64,000 nucleotides of DNA from Microbacterium sp. No. 7 (GTDB lineage Bacteria; Actinomycetota; Actinomycetes; Actinomycetales; Microbacteriaceae), in assembly GCF_001314225.1 (NCBI RefSeq), contig NZ_CP012697.1, positions 806,001 to 870,000 of the forward strand, in the 5' to 3' direction. Positions 62,039 through 64,000 of this stretch are shown here, piece by piece (the stretch's first letter is position 1; the number at the start of each line of letters is the position of its first letter). The notes under the pieces are model-generated. The model was not told the DNA's origin. It did not search any database and saw only the letters and a list, made by a program, of their open reading frames with translations. The translations under genes and the position numbers were made by a program.

Positions 62039-63790
62039 GTGAACCAGCAGACGGCGAGCTCTGCGCCCCGCGCACGCCACGGGGTGCAGTTCGCCACCGA
62101 CGCGCTCGCCTGGGCCCTCTCGCTCGTCGCGGCCGAGGCCCTGCGCCACGAGTTCGACCTCGCCCGCGTCGCGTGGGCGCCGCTGGCCGTCGTGATCGTC
62201 GCGGCCGTGCTCGTGCAGCTCGCCGCGGGGTGGGCGACGCATCTCTATCGCGGTCGCTACACGGACGGCAGCTTCGAGGAGGTGCGGGCGCTCATGGGCG
62301 CCGTCGGCCTCACGACGGCGCTCGTCGCCGTTCCGCTGCTCGTGCTCCCGGCATCCCTGCACGTGTCGCGCAGCGTCGTCCTCATCGCCGCGCCCATCGC
62401 CTTCGTGCTCATGCTCGCGACCCGCTACGTGCGGCGCCTCGCCTGGGAGCGCGACCGCCGGCCGACGACGTCGGCGACGCCCGTCGTCATCTTCGGAGCG
62501 GGGGATGCCGGATCGCGCCTCGTCAAGGCGCTCGCGGGCGACGCGGAGTCGCCGTTCCGCATCGTCGGCATGCTCGACGACGATCCCGCGCGGCGGAACG
62601 CGCAGGTGCGCTCGGTGCGCGTGCTCGGCACGCTCGACGACCTGCCGCAGGTCGTCGCCGACACCGACGCCGAGGCCGTGATCGTCGCCATCGGCCAGGC
62701 GACCGCCGAGCTCATGCGCCGCGTGCACGACGTCGCGGGCGAGGCCGGCGTGCGCGTGAAGGTCATGCCCCCGTTCGGCGAGATCCTGAGCAACAAGAAC
62801 CGCGTCGCCGACCTGCGCGACATCTCGATCGAAGACCTCATCGGCCGCCAGCCGGTCGACACGAACGTGGAGTCGATCGCCGGCTACGTCACGGGCAGGC
62901 GCGTCCTCGTCACGGGCGCGGGCGGGTCGATCGGATCGGAGCTGTGCCGTCAGCTCGCGCGGTTCGGCCCGTCGGAGCTGATCATGCTCGATCGCGACGA
63001 GACCGGGCTGCAGCAGACGCAGATCGGCACCTTCGGCCACGGCCTGCTGAACACCCGCGACGTCGTGCTCGCCGACATCCGCGACGCCGATGCGCTGCAG
63101 CGGATCTTCGCCGACCGGCGGCCGGAGGTCGTGTTCCACGCCGCGGCGCTCAAGCACCTGCCGATGCTCGAGCAGTACCCCGACGAGGCCTGGAAGACCA
63201 ACGTGCTCGGCACGCTCAACGTGCTGCAGGCCGCCCGCGCCGTGGGCGTCGGCACCTTCGTGAACATCTCGACCGACAAGGCCGCGAACCCCGCCAGCGT
63301 GCTCGGCCACTCCAAGCGCGCCGCCGAGCGGCTCACGGCCTGGGTCGCCGAGAACGAGCCCGGCAAGCGCTACCTGTCGGTGCGGTTCGGCAACGTCATC
63401 GGCAGCCGGGGATCGATGCTGCCGACGTTCCGTGCCCTCATCGAGGCAGGCAGGCCCGTGACGGTGACCCACCCCGACGTCACGCGCTACTTCATGACCA
63501 TCCCCGAGGCGTGCCAGCTCGTCGTGCAGGCCGGCGGCATCGGCCGCGGGGGCGAGGTGCTCATCCTCGACATGGGGGAGCCCGTGCGCATCCTCGACGT
63601 CGCACGCCGCATGATCGAGCTGTCGGGGAAGGACGTCGACATCGTCTTCACGGGGCTGCGCGAGGGCGAGAAGATGCACGAGGAGCTCGTCGGGCGCACC
63701 GAGCACCTCGAGCGCCCGTTCCACCCCAAGATCTCGCACGCCCGTGTCGAGGCCGCGAGCCCCGACCAGCTCGACCGCGCCGACTGGTAG
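62039..63790 (+). CDS. Membrane NDP-sugar 4,6-dehydratase (PglF/WbpM/CapD-like)
   Basis: 583 aa from GTG 62039 (GGGAG upstream). Four N-terminal membrane helices (about 15-135), a first Rossmann domain (VVIFGAGDAGSRLVKAL near 150) and a second, catalytic SDR domain (VLVTGAGGSIGSELCRQLA near 290). HAAALKHLPMLE and NISTDKAANPASVLGHSKR give the modified active site with Met/Lys typical of the long membrane-bound dehydratases. Converts UDP-GlcNAc (or similar) to a 4-keto-6-deoxy sugar, the entry to bacillosamine- or FucNAc-type residues. Its partner aminotransferase is not in this window. Confidence 0.9.
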   Translation: MNQQTASSAPRARHGVQFATDALAWALSLVAAEALRHEFDLARVAWAPLAVVIVAAVLVQLAAGWATHLYRGRYTDGSFEEVRALMGAVGLTTALVAVPLLVLPASLHVSRSVVLIAAPIAFVLMLATRYVRRLAWERDRRPTTSATPVVIFGAGDAGSRLVKALAGDAESPFRIVGMLDDDPARRNAQVRSVRVLGTLDDLPQVVADTDAEAVIVAIGQATAELMRRVHDVAGEAGVRVKVMPPFGEILSNKNRVADLRDISIEDLIGRQPVDTNVESIAGYVTGRRVLVTGAGGSIGSELCRQLARFGPSELIMLDRDETGLQQTQIGTFGHGLLNTRDVVLADIRDADALQRIFADRRPEVVFHAAALKHLPMLEQYPDEAWKTNVLGTLNVLQAARAVGVGTFVNISTDKAANPASVLGHSKRAAERLTAWVAENEPGKRYLSVRFGNVIGSRGSMLPTFRALIEAGRPVTVTHPDVTRYFMTIPEACQLVVQAGGIGRGGEVLILDMGEPVRILDVARRMIELSGKDVDIVFTGLREGEKMHEELVGRTEHLERPFHPKISHARVEAASPDQLDRADW

Positions 63791-63943
63791 GCGCCGGCGC
63801 GCGCAGCGGCCGGTCGCACGTATCGGCATGGTCACGGTGCGCGGCGGCGTCCAGTGCCCTGCCACGCGGCGGCGTTAGACTTCCCGTCTGATCAGCAAGG
63901 TCTCGCGGGCGGCACGCCCGTGCCGAACGAAGGAACCACGGCT

Positions 63944-64000
63944 ATGGGCGGCACCGACGATCCCCTCGACAGGGAGGCAGCACGCACGCCTGCCGGAGGC
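63944..64000 (+). CDS. Start of a gene running off the window, function unreadable
   Basis: ATG 63944 follows AAGGA (63930-63934) at a 9-base spacing and stays open to the window end (MGGTDDPLDREAARTPAGG). Too short to identify. It may continue the dehydratase region. Confidence 0.4.
   Translation, partial: MGGTDDPLDREAARTPAGG

Noticed and set aside
61355..63865. 836-aa minus-strand ORF over the dehydratase
   Set aside because: The dehydratase motifs are on the plus strand; only the last 169 codons (VanZ) of this minus frame are a real gene.

Overview
The window is high-GC actinobacterial DNA. Gene content, the many GTG starts and 4-base ATGA/GTGA gene overlaps, the fused rmlC-rmlD gene and Microbacteriaceae-style intergenic repeats suggest Microbacterium or a close relative; that assignment is inference. 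Almost the whole window is one large surface-polysaccharide (EPS/capsule) island. I see no tRNA, rRNA or CRISPR array.

Layout. (1) 1-11,131, plus strand: a visibly lower-GC EPS operon with an eroded initiating sugar-phosphate transferase (cut by the window edge), four or five glycosyltransferases, a Wzx flippase and a Wzy-type polymerase. One glycosyltransferase is split by an IS1182-type element. (2) 11,132-16,154: a relic ISL3-type transposase, a glycosyltransferase plus intact initiating transferase operon (minus), a complete IS256-type element just upstream of it, and a repeat-rich spacer. (3) 16,155-21,696: a small membrane coiled-coil protein, an XRE/HTH pair, and the dTDP-rhamnose genes rmlA-rmlB-[HTH+nucleotidyltransferase pair]-rmlCD, with a toxin-antitoxin-like pair wedged into the rml operon. 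(4) 21,853-25,269: a beta-helix protein and a second, inverted, apparently identical copy of the IS1182-type element. (5) 25,395-39,394, minus: ugd, two WzxC-like flippases, glycosyltransferases, two Wzc-like chain-length proteins lacking a Walker A motif, a second Wzy and a DUF6492 protein. (6) 39,624-55,374: further glycosyltransferases, two pyruvyl transferases, two acyltransferases, a PssD/PssE-like fusion, two secreted hydrolases, a Tat-exported beta-helix protein and a third initiating transferase. (7) 55,399-64,000: galU, wzb-type phosphatase, a Phd/RelE-type toxin-antitoxin operon bracketed by 29-bp direct repeats, the intact Wzc-type tyrosine autokinase, two paralogous Tat-exported small proteins, a VanZ protein and a PglF/WbpM-like sugar-nucleotide dehydratase.

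How it works together (inference from families): GalU, Ugd and Rml enzymes and the dehydratase supply UDP-Glc, UDP-GlcA, dTDP-Rha and probably a dideoxy/amino sugar. Initiating transferases load undecaprenyl phosphate, cytosolic glycosyltransferases extend, pyruvyl and acyl groups decorate, Wzx flips and Wzy polymerises, and Wzc/Wzb control chain length. Three Wzx and two Wzy genes imply at least two polymer systems. The lower-GC system at the left edge is decaying.

Most notable: the 29-bp-repeat-flanked toxin-antitoxin cassette at the 3' end of wzc, the toxin-like pair coupled into the rml operon, a shared GAAAC/GTTTC operator-like array in front of two EPS promoters, and paired inverted IS copies bracketing about 19.4 kb.
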